Below are positions 1 through 6,785 of a stretch of 13,454 nucleotides of DNA, piece by piece. Position numbers and translations under genes: made by a program. This DNA is from Candidatus Iainarchaeum sp. (lineage in GTDB: Archaea; Iainarchaeota; Iainarchaeia; Iainarchaeales; GCA-2688035), in the NCBI GenBank assembly GCA_017609945.1, contig JAFCCZ010000017.1, positions 1 through 13,454 of the forward strand. The letters run 5' to 3'. Below the pieces are notes generated by a model. The model did not search any database, was not told where the DNA came from, and worked only from the letters and a program-made list of their open reading frames with translations. Each line of letters begins with the position of its first letter. Positions within the stretch are counted from its first letter, which is position 1.

Positions 1-417
1 ATTAAAGTAGGCAGGGTTATCAGTCAGCAGCAGATAAGCTACGCTGAAAGAAAAATCAGTTATATCGTCAAAACAAAACTGCATCGAATCCTTAAAGCCA
101 ACAAATTTGTGCTTGAAATCTTCTATCCTGTCCTCACTATATCTCTTCTCTAATGAATTCGCAAACGTTTTGACATTATCAATCCATCCCGCATTTAGAC
201 TATATGCGCCATTGTTTTTAGCAACCACCCCCTCTTCAACCAACAACTGAATCATTTTATGTATAGCTTGATAACTAACAGCCCCTTTACCATACTTTAA
301 AACACGAGAATAAATCTCCTTAGCAGAGAGAGGCCATTCGTTGGAGAGGATTGAAATTATTTGATCTTTACTGGAAGAAGCACCATTCAAACGAAGAAGA
401 GCGGGCAAATGGTTCAT
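1..417 (-). CDS. Winged-helix regulator paralogue, C-terminally cut by window edge
   Basis: Reading the minus strand from an ATG at 417 gives 139 codons without a stop up to the window edge, so the C-terminal half is missing. The protein starts MNHLPALLRLNG. Residues about 16-78 form a winged helix very like those of the genes at 414-1283, 1399-2232 and 5797-6621: a helix with WPLSAKEIYSRV, then VSYQAIHKMIQLLVEEGVV as the likely recognition helix and wing, then a W-containing strand end. Its start overlaps the stop of the upstream gene in an ATGA tetranucleotide (414-417), so the two are probably co-transcribed and translationally coupled. The N-terminus is closest to the 1399-2232 protein (MNSLPVLLRMNG). 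It is probably a sequence-specific DNA-binding regulator. The target and ligand are unknown. Confidence 0.8.
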   Translation of the reverse strand, partial: MNHLPALLRLNGASSSKDQIISILSNEWPLSAKEIYSRVLKYGKGAVSYQAIHKMIQLLVEEGVVAKNNGAYSLNAGWIDNVKTFANSLEKRYSEDRIEDFKHKFVGFKDSMQFCFDDITDFSFSVAYLLLTDNPAYFN

Positions 418-1283
418 TTTTGGGCCCCCCTATCTCCATCTAAATAGGAAAGAAAATAGGCTTCAAGGGTTTTGGCCAGGGCGGGATTTTTTGTTATTGT
501 GACATCTATGGAAACTTTTCTCTTGGAAAAAGTGTGTTCTACGAATTCCTTGAACAGGCTTGTTAAGTTTTCAATCTTTGAGTAAATTTCGTCTAGGGTC
601 GCAGTTGTTTCAGGGGAAAATTTGATTTGCATTATTCCGTCGCCATGAATTACCAAATCATCTTTCATTGTTGCAAACTTTGGAATTATTACTGCTTTAT
701 TAAACCCGCTTTTCAAATACTGTTTAATTATCCATCTGTCAAGAGGCGAATCTGTCCTTACAAACGCATAGCCTCCTGCACTATTGTGTATCATATCTTT
801 CAAGAGAGTGAAATCGTCAAAACTGAATCTAAGAGGCCAGTAAGCATGCCTAATAATACCAAGACCCGGGCGCAGGTTATCTCCAACAATTGTCCTGTTC
901 TTGAACATTGTTGCAAGTGTTACAGCAAACTTCGTATAATCATTAAAATGCATCTTTACAGTTCCTTTGAAATTCGAATCCATATCATACCTGTCCTTTA
1001 GATTCAAATAATCTGCACTTGTCTGCTCAAAAAAAGCCTTCTGCGATTGCAGCCAGACTTTGTCCAACCCAAAGGAGTTACCCTCCTTAGCCAAAACACC
1101 CCTATCACCTAGATCTCGCAAAACCTTGTGGACCGCCTGGTAAGAGATACCTGTACCACTTTCCTTAGAGACCCTTGAAAAAATTTCTTTAGCAGTAAGA
1201 GGCCACTCGTGGCTAAGCAAGGTTACAATAAGATCTTTAGTTGACCCCTTTTTACCAACTACTAATTCTGATGCGGTAAACAT
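414..1283 (-). CDS. Winged-helix transcriptional regulator with unknown C-terminal domain (289 aa)
   Basis: Residues 14-78 form a winged-helix DNA-binding domain: helix with WPLTAKEIFSRV, recognition helix SYQAVHKVLRDLGDRGVL, wing ending in a conserved W. Residues about 105-285 are a domain I do not recognise. It is shared with the paralogues at 1399-2232 and 5797-6621 and has these landmarks: RHAYWPL (145-151), SPLDRW (179-184), a D..V..GD.I.QI.FS stretch (209-223) and a C-terminal I.V.I.KN..LA segment. Such a domain behind a winged helix is probably a ligand-binding or dimerisation domain. The TrmB effector domain is a possible distant comparison that I cannot confirm. The gene is first in an operon with the downstream paralogue (ATGA overlap). 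Upstream lies an inverted repeat abutting a TATA-like TTTTTAA, a sequence block duplicated in front of the next paralogue. Confidence 0.85.
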   Translation of the reverse strand: MFTASELVVGKKGSTKDLIVTLLSHEWPLTAKEIFSRVSKESGTGISYQAVHKVLRDLGDRGVLAKEGNSFGLDKVWLQSQKAFFEQTSADYLNLKDRYDMDSNFKGTVKMHFNDYTKFAVTLATMFKNRTIVGDNLRPGLGIIRHAYWPLRFSFDDFTLLKDMIHNSAGGYAFVRTDSPLDRWIIKQYLKSGFNKAVIIPKFATMKDDLVIHGDGIMQIKFSPETTATLDEIYSKIENLTSLFKEFVEHTFSKRKVSIDVTITKNPALAKTLEAYFLSYLDGDRGAQK

Positions 1284-1317
1284 AGTATTCAGTAAATAAT
1301 ATTAATAGAGGAGAAAA

Positions 1318-1347
1318 GGTTAAAAATCAACAAAAAGGTTGATTTTG
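1318..1347 (-). promoter_or_regulatory. Operator-like inverted repeat abutting the promoter of the 414-1283 regulator
   Basis: A perfect 9-bp inverted repeat, AAAATCAAC/GTTGATTTT with a 6-bp spacer, spans 1323-1346. On the minus strand it runs into a TTTTTAA element (1320-1326) that could serve as the TATA box, about 40 bp before the ATG at 1283. The surrounding block (1311-1353) is nearly identical to 2251-2293 in front of the next paralogue. This suggests an operator for auto- or cross-regulation. Because the arm ends in a T-run it could also be a weak terminator hairpin for the upstream gene. Confidence 0.5.
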
Positions 1348-1398
1348 TTGTTCTGCCCACACAAAGTCTTGCGCAGAGGGTTGAGTTAAAGGAAATTG

Positions 1399-2232
1399 TT
1401 AAGCCTGCTTAAAAAAGGAAAGGGTTTGCTCTTTGACTTGATCAGCGATTTGCTGATTGCGATTTATCGTTACCACTATTTCAGTTTCTGTTTCAAATAT
1501 TGAGTGAAACAAGTGGTTTACATCTAAACCCGCCTGGGATTCCGTTTCAGAATAGGCCTTATCCATTTTTTGTCTTATCCCCATCGGAAAGAAAACACTT
1601 ATCACATAATCCCCTGCCACATAAAAATCTGAATTTGACGCAACATCGACGTTGGATTTAGCACTTACCTCATTTTTATGCCAAAAGTCAACACACCACT
1701 TATCTATCGAACTGTTTCCTTTAATTAATGCGTAACACTTAGTCCTTTTTAGTGTTTCAACTAATTTTTTGTATTCTAATTTAGATAAAAACAGTGGGGC
1801 CCACGCATGTCTGCATTGCATTATGATTAAGGGCCTTTCATTTTTTGGGAAGGACTGGGCTATCTTAACAAAAGTTTCAATTAAGAACATATCACAGTCG
1901 TAAACCGTCTTAAATACGAAATTGTGATTATCTAAAGTTTTGCTAAGGTTGTTATTGTAACGATATCCCAACTGGTTAGAATAATTATTCAAATAATCTA
2001 TCCATCGCGAGGAAAGTAAAAACTCTTTTCCACGCTTCTCAACAACACAACCCGAAACCAACTCCTGTAAAGCTTTGTGCACAGCCTGGTAACTAACATT
2101 TCCAGAATTCTTTGAAACATAATTAAAAATCTGCTTAGCACTTAAAGGAAACTCCTGAGATAAGATAGAAACTATTTGATCTTTAGTAGAATGGTTACCA
2201 TTCATGCGAAGAAGAACGGGCAGGGAATTCAT
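1399..2232 (-). CDS. Winged-helix transcriptional regulator paralogue (277 aa)
   Basis: Same architecture as the 414-1283 protein. The winged helix is at residues about 15-78 (FPLSAKQIFNYV, then VSYQAVHKALQELVSGCVV). The unrecognised C-terminal domain spans about 105-275, with RHAWAPL (141-147), a SSIDKW motif, a DFYVAGDYVISVFF stretch and a final TEIVVTINRNQQIADQV segment. The N-terminal arm MNSLPVLLRMNG matches the partial protein at 1-417, so those two are probably the closest pair. It is transcribed in the same direction as its neighbours, 115 bp upstream of the next regulator and about 55 bp downstream of the flavoprotein gene. A copy of the duplicated promoter block lies directly upstream. 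I infer a transcription factor; the ligand is unknown. Confidence 0.85.
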   Translation of the reverse strand: MNSLPVLLRMNGNHSTKDQIVSILSQEFPLSAKQIFNYVSKNSGNVSYQAVHKALQELVSGCVVEKRGKEFLLSSRWIDYLNNYSNQLGYRYNNNLSKTLDNHNFVFKTVYDCDMFLIETFVKIAQSFPKNERPLIIMQCRHAWAPLFLSKLEYKKLVETLKRTKCYALIKGNSSIDKWCVDFWHKNEVSAKSNVDVASNSDFYVAGDYVISVFFPMGIRQKMDKAYSETESQAGLDVNHLFHSIFETETEIVVTINRNQQIADQVKEQTLSFFKQA

Positions 2233-2259
2233 GTAATAGAATTAATGGCTAAGAAAAGG

Positions 2260-2287
2260 TTAAAAATCAATGAAAAGGTTGATTTTG
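2260..2287 (-). promoter_or_regulatory. Second copy of the operator-like inverted repeat and TATA-like element
   Basis: The 8-bp arms AAAATCAA and TTGATTTT (2263-2270 and 2279-2286) flank an 8-bp spacer. On the minus strand the repeat leads into TTTTTAA (2260-2266), centred about 31 bp before the ATG at 2232, a good archaeal TATA spacing. The repeat begins immediately after the stop codon of the flavoprotein gene (2288-2290), so it could double as that gene's terminator. The match to the block at 1311-1353 covers about 43 bp with few differences. Confidence 0.5.
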
Positions 2288-3325
2288 TTATTTTATTAGC
2301 TCAATTCTGCCTTTTTCTGTTTTTATCTTTTTTGACTTGTCCATCTTTGACAAAACCCTTTCCACAGTAGGTTTTACTTTGTTTTTGTAGCTTTCAAAAG
2401 GAGCTTGGGGTGATTCAATTAGCGCTTCTGCGCACACCCTACCACTTTCTAAAGCAAAGCTTATGCCTTCACCACTGCTGGGGCTAATAAGCCCGGCAGC
2501 TTCGCCAACTAACATTACATTTTCTTTGCCCAAGAAAATGTCTTTAGAAGTTTCTGGTCTCATAATAACCGCAGAATCAAGACGCCCATTATTGCTTAAA
2601 CCGTATTTTGAATTAACAAGCCTCTTAAATTGTGCAAACTTCTCCCTCGACTTCACTGGATTAAGAGCAGATCCAATCAATATCCCATCAGACTTGGGGA
2701 TAATCCATGAATAAAAGTCAGTAATTTCATTCTTGTAAATGAAGACTGCCCTATCCATTTTGCTTCCTTTAACTTTTTCTTGTATTGCTAAATAATACGG
2801 AATTTGTCTATTGAAGATTTTGCTTCTGACTTCTGACAATGCGCCATCTGCGCCAATAAGATCTTTTGTAACTATTGGCTTTACTGTGCTATTGGACTCC
2901 AAGATAAGCACATGGTATGCTCTGTCTTTTGTTGGAGTGAAGTCAGCAAGCTTTGTTTTCTGACAAACATGGACTTCATCTGGCACTAGCGATAACAGAA
3001 AAGAATCAAATTTTTCACGATCAATATTATGGAATCCCTTTTTAGCGGTTGAATTTACCGCATTATCCAAATCGACATATTCAATATCCAACGGATTTGG
3101 AGAAGTTATGAATGACTCATCATCACTGAACCTTTTCAGTTCATCTATGGCCTGTTTAACCAATAGGCCTCCACACGGTTTCTTTCGAGGAAGCGCTTTA
3201 TAATCAACAAGGAGAACTTTGAATTCCTTGCCCAGCTTTCTAGCTACAGCACAACCCGCAGGCCCAGCCCCAATAATGGTCACATCGTAACCAGGAAGGG
3301 TATCGTCCAAATTTATATTAGACAT
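2288..3325 (-). CDS. Geranylgeranyl reductase-family FAD-dependent oxidoreductase (345 aa)
   Basis: An FAD-dependent reductase of the geranylgeranyl reductase (GGR/ChlP/BchP) type. Archaeal members reduce double bonds in isoprenoid chains, for example in membrane lipids. The N-terminal Rossmann dinucleotide motif GAGPAG is at 19-24, followed by the family's PCGG motif (50-53). GADG (158-161) is the second FAD motif, FYSWIIPK (204-211) matches the conserved YxWxxP substrate-channel motif, and GEAAGLISPSSGEGI (274-288) is the third FAD-binding motif, with E in place of the usual D of GDAAG. Length is slightly short of the usual 380-400 residues, the shortfall being C-terminal. A TATA-like TTTAAAAA lies about 27 bp upstream of the ATG, implying a leaderless transcript. 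The divergent neighbour resembles a prenyltransferase, which supports isoprenoid chemistry. The exact substrate is not determinable. Confidence 0.85.
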   Translation of the reverse strand: MSNINLDDTLPGYDVTIIGAGPAGCAVARKLGKEFKVLLVDYKALPRKKPCGGLLVKQAIDELKRFSDDESFITSPNPLDIEYVDLDNAVNSTAKKGFHNIDREKFDSFLLSLVPDEVHVCQKTKLADFTPTKDRAYHVLILESNSTVKPIVTKDLIGADGALSEVRSKIFNRQIPYYLAIQEKVKGSKMDRAVFIYKNEITDFYSWIIPKSDGILIGSALNPVKSREKFAQFKRLVNSKYGLSNNGRLDSAVIMRPETSKDIFLGKENVMLVGEAAGLISPSSGEGISFALESGRVCAEALIESPQAPFESYKNKVKPTVERVLSKMDKSKKIKTEKGRIELIK

Positions 3326-3342
3326 TATAAAGAATAGCCCAT

Positions 3343-3401
3343 GGTTATTTTTAAAGGTTGAGTATAATGTGAATAAGGAGAATAAACATAACTAATTTAA
3401 T
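3343..3401. promoter_or_regulatory. Divergent promoter region between reductase and prenyltransferase-like gene
   Basis: This 99-bp intergenic gap (3326-3424) holds two separate TATA-like elements. TTTAAAAA, read on the minus strand at about 3348-3356, sits about 27 bp before the reductase ATG. TAATTTAA at about 3393-3400 on the plus strand sits about 28 bp before the ATG at 3425. Both spacings predict leaderless or nearly leaderless mRNAs. I see no Shine-Dalgarno motif for either gene. Confidence 0.5.
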
Positions 3402-3424
3402 CACTTTAGCCTATTATTAAAGGT

Positions 3425-4291
3425 ATGGAGTATTTAGAAGATTTACAAAGAATATATCAAGAAACTGCCACAGAAACGATGCGATCCTTAGAAAAGATTC
3501 TAATCGAAGAGTTAGGTATTAACAATAATGAGATTAAAAAAGGGCTAGAAGAGATAATAAACAAGTCTGTAGAAAACTTAATTTCAAAATGGTCTACTGA
3601 AAGAAAATATATACGAACCTTATTTGTAAGAAAAATATTACCAGGATACCCATTAAAAGTAATTAAACTCTCACTTTCTTTGGACTGTATAATTAATATA
3701 TTAGACGAGCTTTTAGACGAAAAACTAGAAGAGGAACTTAAAACGCTTTATATAACTGAACTAATACGGGTTCTGTCAATTCATCATTATCAAGACCTCA
3801 ACAAACCGGTAAGGGCGCGTATTGCAAACTATTTCAATAAGATAGTTTCAATAGCAGTACTTGAGACACTGTATAAAAATCTAATTGAAAAAGAGCGAGA
3901 TTTTAATAAAATAACCATATTTGCTAAACAAATCTATGACTGTAGAAGTTTAGATATAGATATATATTTCGAAATTACACTGCTAGAAATTTTTGGTGAG
4001 AAAGAGAGGGATAAAATTTACAACATAGTAAAAGCAGGGCGGAAGTTTAGAGCTTTAAATCTGATAAAAAAAGATATAATTGACATTGATCACGACAAAA
4101 AACAGAATACCCAAACAGCAATGACAATTATAAAAGAGAAGGATAACTCTTTCAAAGACTATGTTAATGAACTAATCAAGCACTACGATATGTCGAATGA
4201 AGAAATAGATGACGAAAAAATTAAAAAACAACTTAAGATTATGATCAATGAAGAGAAGAAGGCAATAAAAGAGCTCTTAGTTAGCTTATAA
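3425..4291 (+). CDS. All-helical protein resembling a degenerate trans-prenyltransferase (288 aa)
   Basis: No family can be assigned with certainty. The protein is helical, very rich in K, E and I, and has no signal peptide or clear membrane span. Two acidic motifs sit where polyprenyl synthases carry theirs: LDELLDE at 93-99 (a DExxD variant of the first DDxxD motif) and KKDIIDIDHD at 215-224 (second motif, first Asp replaced by Lys). They are about 120 residues apart in a 288-residue protein, typical of that fold. The Arg pair after the first motif and the usual GKxxR near the N-terminus are not evident, so it may be a divergent enzyme, a non-catalytic partner subunit or a chance resemblance. 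Squalene/phytoene synthase-like folds are an alternative. It is divergent from a geranylgeranyl reductase-family gene and is the most AT-rich gene here. Its stop codon abuts the convergent gene's stop at 4286-4291. Confidence 0.7.
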   Translation: MEYLEDLQRIYQETATETMRSLEKILIEELGINNNEIKKGLEEIINKSVENLISKWSTERKYIRTLFVRKILPGYPLKVIKLSLSLDCIINILDELLDEKLEEELKTLYITELIRVLSIHHYQDLNKPVRARIANYFNKIVSIAVLETLYKNLIEKERDFNKITIFAKQIYDCRSLDIDIYFEITLLEIFGEKERDKIYNIVKAGRKFRALNLIKKDIIDIDHDKKQNTQTAMTIIKEKDNSFKDYVNELIKHYDMSNEEIDDEKIKKQLKIMINEEKKAIKELLVSL

Positions 4292-4957
4292 GTCATTTAG
4301 TTTATCCCCAATTTTAGCTATTAGTTCAGATTCATTTTCTTTAGAGTAGTTGTTATATATTTCTCGCTGTAAAGGAAGTATCTTTGACAAGTTATATCTT
4401 TTCACTGCTTCCTGCCATAAGCCTCTCTTTTTAAGTTCTTTCTCCGTGCCCGTTAAAAAATCACAATTAGAGTCTCCAACAGCAATACATTTTGTTTCAA
4501 CATTCTGACATAGAGTATCATGAACAAAACAAGCACCTCCACCCATAGCACCAGAAATAAAATAATCAACCGGTTTCTTTGGCTTTACCTTAAAATTCAA
4601 GTATTTTAAGTAAGGATTATTATGAATAGCAAAGTGCGTATAACGCCCAGGATAATAATCGTGAGTCTTATATAGCCCCATTCCCATTGCAGCGCCAAAA
4701 TTCATTCCAAGAGAATATACTTGATCTGGAGTCTTTAGGTTAAACTTTTCTTTAAGTTCCTTAGTTAGAACATAACCCCAATACCAAGAGAGAAGATACA
4801 GCTTGAACAGTTTATCATCCTCATAAAAATATCTCGTTAATTCGCCAACAAAGAACGAAGGGATTAAAGTCATTGAAAAGTCTTTTAGAGTAATTAGCCC
4901 CTTTTCAAACTTAAGCTGTTTCGAAACGAGAAGTTTTGCTAAAAGACCTAGAGTCAT
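4286..4957 (-). CDS. V4R-domain protein (223 aa), downstream partner of a KaiC-like ATPase
   Basis: The C-terminal half carries the V4R (4-vinyl reductase) signature: a glycine-rich GAMGGGACF segment followed by C150, VETKC157, AVGDSNC165 and DF. This matches the family's C..E..C.A.G...C.F pattern, whose cysteines may bind metal. V4R domains belong to a fold superfamily with haem-NO and Bet3-like proteins and are thought to bind small, often hydrophobic ligands. Residues 1-90 are predicted helical with several aromatic residues and belong to no domain I recognise. The ATG lies 7 bp after the stop of the KaiC-like gene, so the two form an operon. No Shine-Dalgarno is visible before the start. 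I infer a ligand sensor working with the ATPase. Confidence 0.75.
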   Translation of the reverse strand: MTLGLLAKLLVSKQLKFEKGLITLKDFSMTLIPSFFVGELTRYFYEDDKLFKLYLLSWYWGYVLTKELKEKFNLKTPDQVYSLGMNFGAAMGMGLYKTHDYYPGRYTHFAIHNNPYLKYLNFKVKPKKPVDYFISGAMGGGACFVHDTLCQNVETKCIAVGDSNCDFLTGTEKELKKRGLWQEAVKRYNLSKILPLQREIYNNYSKENESELIAKIGDKLNDL

Positions 4958-4964
4958 ATAAACA

Positions 4965-5723
4965 CTATGTTATAACCGTTGTTTCTTCACCTACAGTGAT
5001 TCCCCTCTCACCAATCATTACTTCAAACAAGGCATGGCTATGATCGGCATACCTCATTTTTCTAATCTGTATATTCCCAAAACCTTTAGTGCCAATAGTT
5101 AGATGATGCAAAACAATCACCCCGTCACATATAAACTCACTTATCCCATCTGCACTTAGCCCTTTATATTCTTCCAAAAGTTCTGATGTCAACAACGTTG
5201 TAACCTTATACTTCTTCAGTTCCTTTATCAGGCGGTAAAGAATGCTTTTTGCCATTATCTGCTCAGTTCTGGGAATTGGGTTAACTGATTCAGCAACCTG
5301 GACCATTGAAAAGGCCTCCTTTTCACCGATTCCGGAAATCATAAGTGAGTCTGTAAGAGTAGTCATGCTGTCAATGATAATGCGCTTTGGCTTGAATTCC
5401 TCCACAATGGTGTCAACCCTGTTGAGGAAATCATCCCCGCCGGTAATGTCAAAGTAAATTATCTTAATCAGGCTCTTGTCCTCCAACTCCTTAAGCTTCC
5501 AGCCAAACTTATCCGCAGCCCTGTGAAGCTCCTCGCGGGTCTGCTCAGTGCTAATGTAAAGGCCGCGCTCGCCAAACAATGAAGCCCCATTAATCAAAAA
5601 CTGCGTGCAAAGAGTACTCTTACCGGTCCCGGCTCCACCGCTAATTAAAACAATGTTGCCCTCGGGAAAACCACCGTCAAGAGCCTTATCAATGCCCTGG
5701 ATTCCTGTTTTAGTCCTAACCAT
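4965..5723 (-). CDS. KaiC/RadA-like RecA-fold ATPase, single domain (252 aa)
   Basis: A single-domain KaiC-type RecA-fold ATPase. With the ATG at 5723 as start, the protein opens MVRTKTGIQGIDKALDGG, the usual KaiC-family beginning. The reading frame extends two codons further to a TTG at 5729, which is a less likely start. Walker A GGAGTGKST is at 29-37, the catalytic-glutamate segment YISTEQTREEL at about 56-66, and Walker B RIIIDS at 114-119. One-domain archaeal KaiC homologues are ATPases tied to signalling or regulation rather than to a clock. A TATA-like TTTAAATA at 5753-5760 predicts transcription starting only a few bases before the start codon. The next gene, encoding a V4R protein, follows after 7 bp, and the pair probably functions together. 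Confidence 0.85.
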   Translation of the reverse strand: MVRTKTGIQGIDKALDGGFPEGNIVLISGGAGTGKSTLCTQFLINGASLFGERGLYISTEQTREELHRAADKFGWKLKELEDKSLIKIIYFDITGGDDFLNRVDTIVEEFKPKRIIIDSMTTLTDSLMISGIGEKEAFSMVQVAESVNPIPRTEQIMAKSILYRLIKELKKYKVTTLLTSELLEEYKGLSADGISEFICDGVIVLHHLTIGTKGFGNIQIRKMRYADHSHALFEVMIGERGITVGEETTVIT

Positions 5724-5752
5724 AAACAACCAATATAATAATCACACTTGGA

Positions 5753-5760
5753 TATTTAAA
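5753..5760 (-). promoter_or_regulatory. TATA-like box for the KaiC-V4R operon
   Basis: On the minus strand the element reads TATTTAAA/TTTAAATA, centred about 34 bp upstream of the ATG at 5723. This predicts a start site near 5731 and a leader of at most a few bases. A separate inverted repeat (GGGCAAA at 5773-5779, TTTGCCC at 5800-5806) lies between it and the upstream gene, overlapping that gene's stop codon. It lacks a T-tract, so I do not call it a terminator. Confidence 0.45.
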
Positions 5761-5796
5761 TGTTGGCGTTATGGGCAAAGATAATACATAACTGGC

Positions 5797-6621
5797 TCAT
5801 TTGCCCTCAAAATGCTTTAAGGCGTCTGCCCTAAGCTGCCTTGCAAGCTCCCGGTCCTTGAATATAATTACTTTAATCGGGCCCTTGTTCTCAAAATAGT
5901 TCTTATGGAACTCTGTTGCAAACTTTTCAATAGTATCGGCTTTGTTGCAAACGTCTTCAATAAACTTCCTTTGCTTTTTTGAAAAGAAGATTTGGTGAAT
6001 CCAATCCCTGTAAACAACGAGGTCATAATTCTCAGAATAACTTACCCCAGTAACCACTTTCCAACCAAACTTCTCATAAATTGGGCAAAGAAGTTTATCA
6101 ACCAGCGATTTTCCCTCACAAACGATATAACTCTTTCCACAGCTTCCCAATCGCCTTAATATATCATAGTCGTGTTTGCTGACACTTAGAATCCAATAAA
6201 AGTGCTTCTGGCAAGTTATGCAAATCCCGCCAGGCTCCTGTTCCCTCTCTTTAACAAATTCCTCAAGCATATGGGTTACAAAGTCATGATAAGAATCAAA
6301 AGAAAGGCAAACAGCCTCGTTAACCTTAACCTTCTCAGCAGACTTTATTAGCTCCTTATCCATAGTCTCCAAGAAACTCTTGGTGTTACGAATCCAGTCC
6401 CTATTAATCTTATATTTAGCGCCCTCTCGCTCCAAAATAGATTCTTTCTCAAGCTCCTTAAGTTTCTTGTGAACCGCCTGGTAAGAAACCTCAAAACCCT
6501 GCCTCTTGATTTTGGCATAAATCTCTTTAGCGCTCAAGGGGAACTTTTGGCTAAGCGAAAGAATAATGTAATCCTCAACAGACGCAGGATTTGCCCTTGG
6601 AATCTGAAAAGATAGAGCCAT
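5797..6621 (-). CDS. Winged-helix transcriptional regulator paralogue (274 aa)
   Basis: Fourth member of the local regulator family. The winged helix spans residues about 14-78 (FPLSAKEIYAKI, then VSYQAVHKKLKELEKESIL). The C-terminal domain has the family landmarks KHFYWIL (139-145), SLVDKL (172-177), a YDLVVYRDWIHQIFFS stretch (199-214) and IKVIIFKDRELARQL near the end. It differs from the other copies in its extra cysteines (C105, C134, C137, C161, C168, C179), including a CITC pair, so metal or redox sensing is conceivable. A TATA-like CTTTTAAA at 6650-6657 (minus strand) lies about 32 bp upstream of the ATG. It lacks the inverted repeat seen in front of the 1283 and 2232 genes. It is located between the KaiC-V4R operon and the candidate small RNA. 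Confidence 0.85.
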   Translation of the reverse strand: MALSFQIPRANPASVEDYIILSLSQKFPLSAKEIYAKIKRQGFEVSYQAVHKKLKELEKESILEREGAKYKINRDWIRNTKSFLETMDKELIKSAEKVKVNEAVCLSFDSYHDFVTHMLEEFVKEREQEPGGICITCQKHFYWILSVSKHDYDILRRLGSCGKSYIVCEGKSLVDKLLCPIYEKFGWKVVTGVSYSENYDLVVYRDWIHQIFFSKKQRKFIEDVCNKADTIEKFATEFHKNYFENKGPIKVIIFKDRELARQLRADALKHFEGK

Positions 6622-6649
6622 AATAGTATAACTTAATTGAAAGAAATTG

Positions 6650-6657
6650 TTTAAAAG
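6650..6657 (-). promoter_or_regulatory. TATA-like box for the 5797-6621 regulator
   Basis: CTTTTAAA on the minus strand, centred about 32 bp upstream of the ATG at 6621, predicts a leader of about five bases. If this box is used, the gene is transcribed independently of the small RNA encoded just upstream. Confidence 0.4.
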
Positions 6658-6673
6658 GAATTAATTTTGATTT

Positions 6674-6687
6674 AGAAAAAACAAAAA
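6674..6687 (-). terminator. Oligo-T terminator after the candidate small RNA
   Basis: The minus strand reads TTTTTGTTTTTT directly after the GCUCAC 3' end of the candidate RNA. Oligo-T tracts are the usual archaeal termination signal. If termination is regulated, the segment could instead act as an attenuator in front of the 5797-6621 gene. Confidence 0.45.
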
Positions 6688-6766
6688 GTGAGCAGGTACG
6701 CCTCCGAGTCAGAGACCAAGCAGAAACGCACCGGGCAGGCTCACCAAAGAACCTGTTTTCGCTCAC
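6688..6766 (-). ncRNA. Candidate structured small RNA, about 79 nt, unknown family
   Basis: On the minus strand a clean TATATATA box (6788-6795) predicts transcription starting near 6766. From there a GC-rich segment begins with GUGAGC and ends with GCUCAC at 6688, so the two termini pair. It is followed at once by TTTTTGTTTTTT, an archaeal-type terminator. Internal pairings visible by eye are: CAGGU near the 5' end with ACCUG near the 3' end, extending the terminal stem after a bulge; a hairpin GGUUC/GAGCC; a stem GGUGCG/CGUACC; and within it a hairpin CUCUG/CGGAG. Not all can form at once. I find no tRNA T-loop, no C/D box pair and no convincing SRP or RNase P features. H/ACA-like guide RNA is possible but unproven. 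Flanking DNA is AT-rich, so the composition itself suggests structured RNA. Confidence 0.5.
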
Positions 6767-6785
6767 ATAACACCGCAGCGCATGT

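Noticed and set aside
4965..5729. TTG at 5729 as the start of the KaiC-like gene
   Set aside because: The ATG two codons later gives the usual family N-terminus. The TTG remains possible because the predicted transcription start is within a few bases of both.
5773..5806. Inverted repeat GGGCAAA/TTTGCCC between the KaiC-like gene and the upstream regulator
   Set aside because: A 20-base loop, no T-tract and overlap with a stop codon leave no clear role as terminator or operator. It may be chance.
6575..6766. A 63-codon minus-strand frame opening with GTG exactly where the small-RNA transcript is predicted to begin
   Set aside because: Its 3' part overlaps the start of a well-supported regulator gene, the protein has no recognisable motif, and the paired ends plus T-tract explain the first 79 bases better as RNA. 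A leaderless peptide is not excluded.
6688..6766. tRNA or tRNA fragment as the identity of the GC-rich element
   Set aside because: The length fits, but neither strand shows a GGTTCGA-type T-loop, a D-arm pattern or a plausible anticodon arm.
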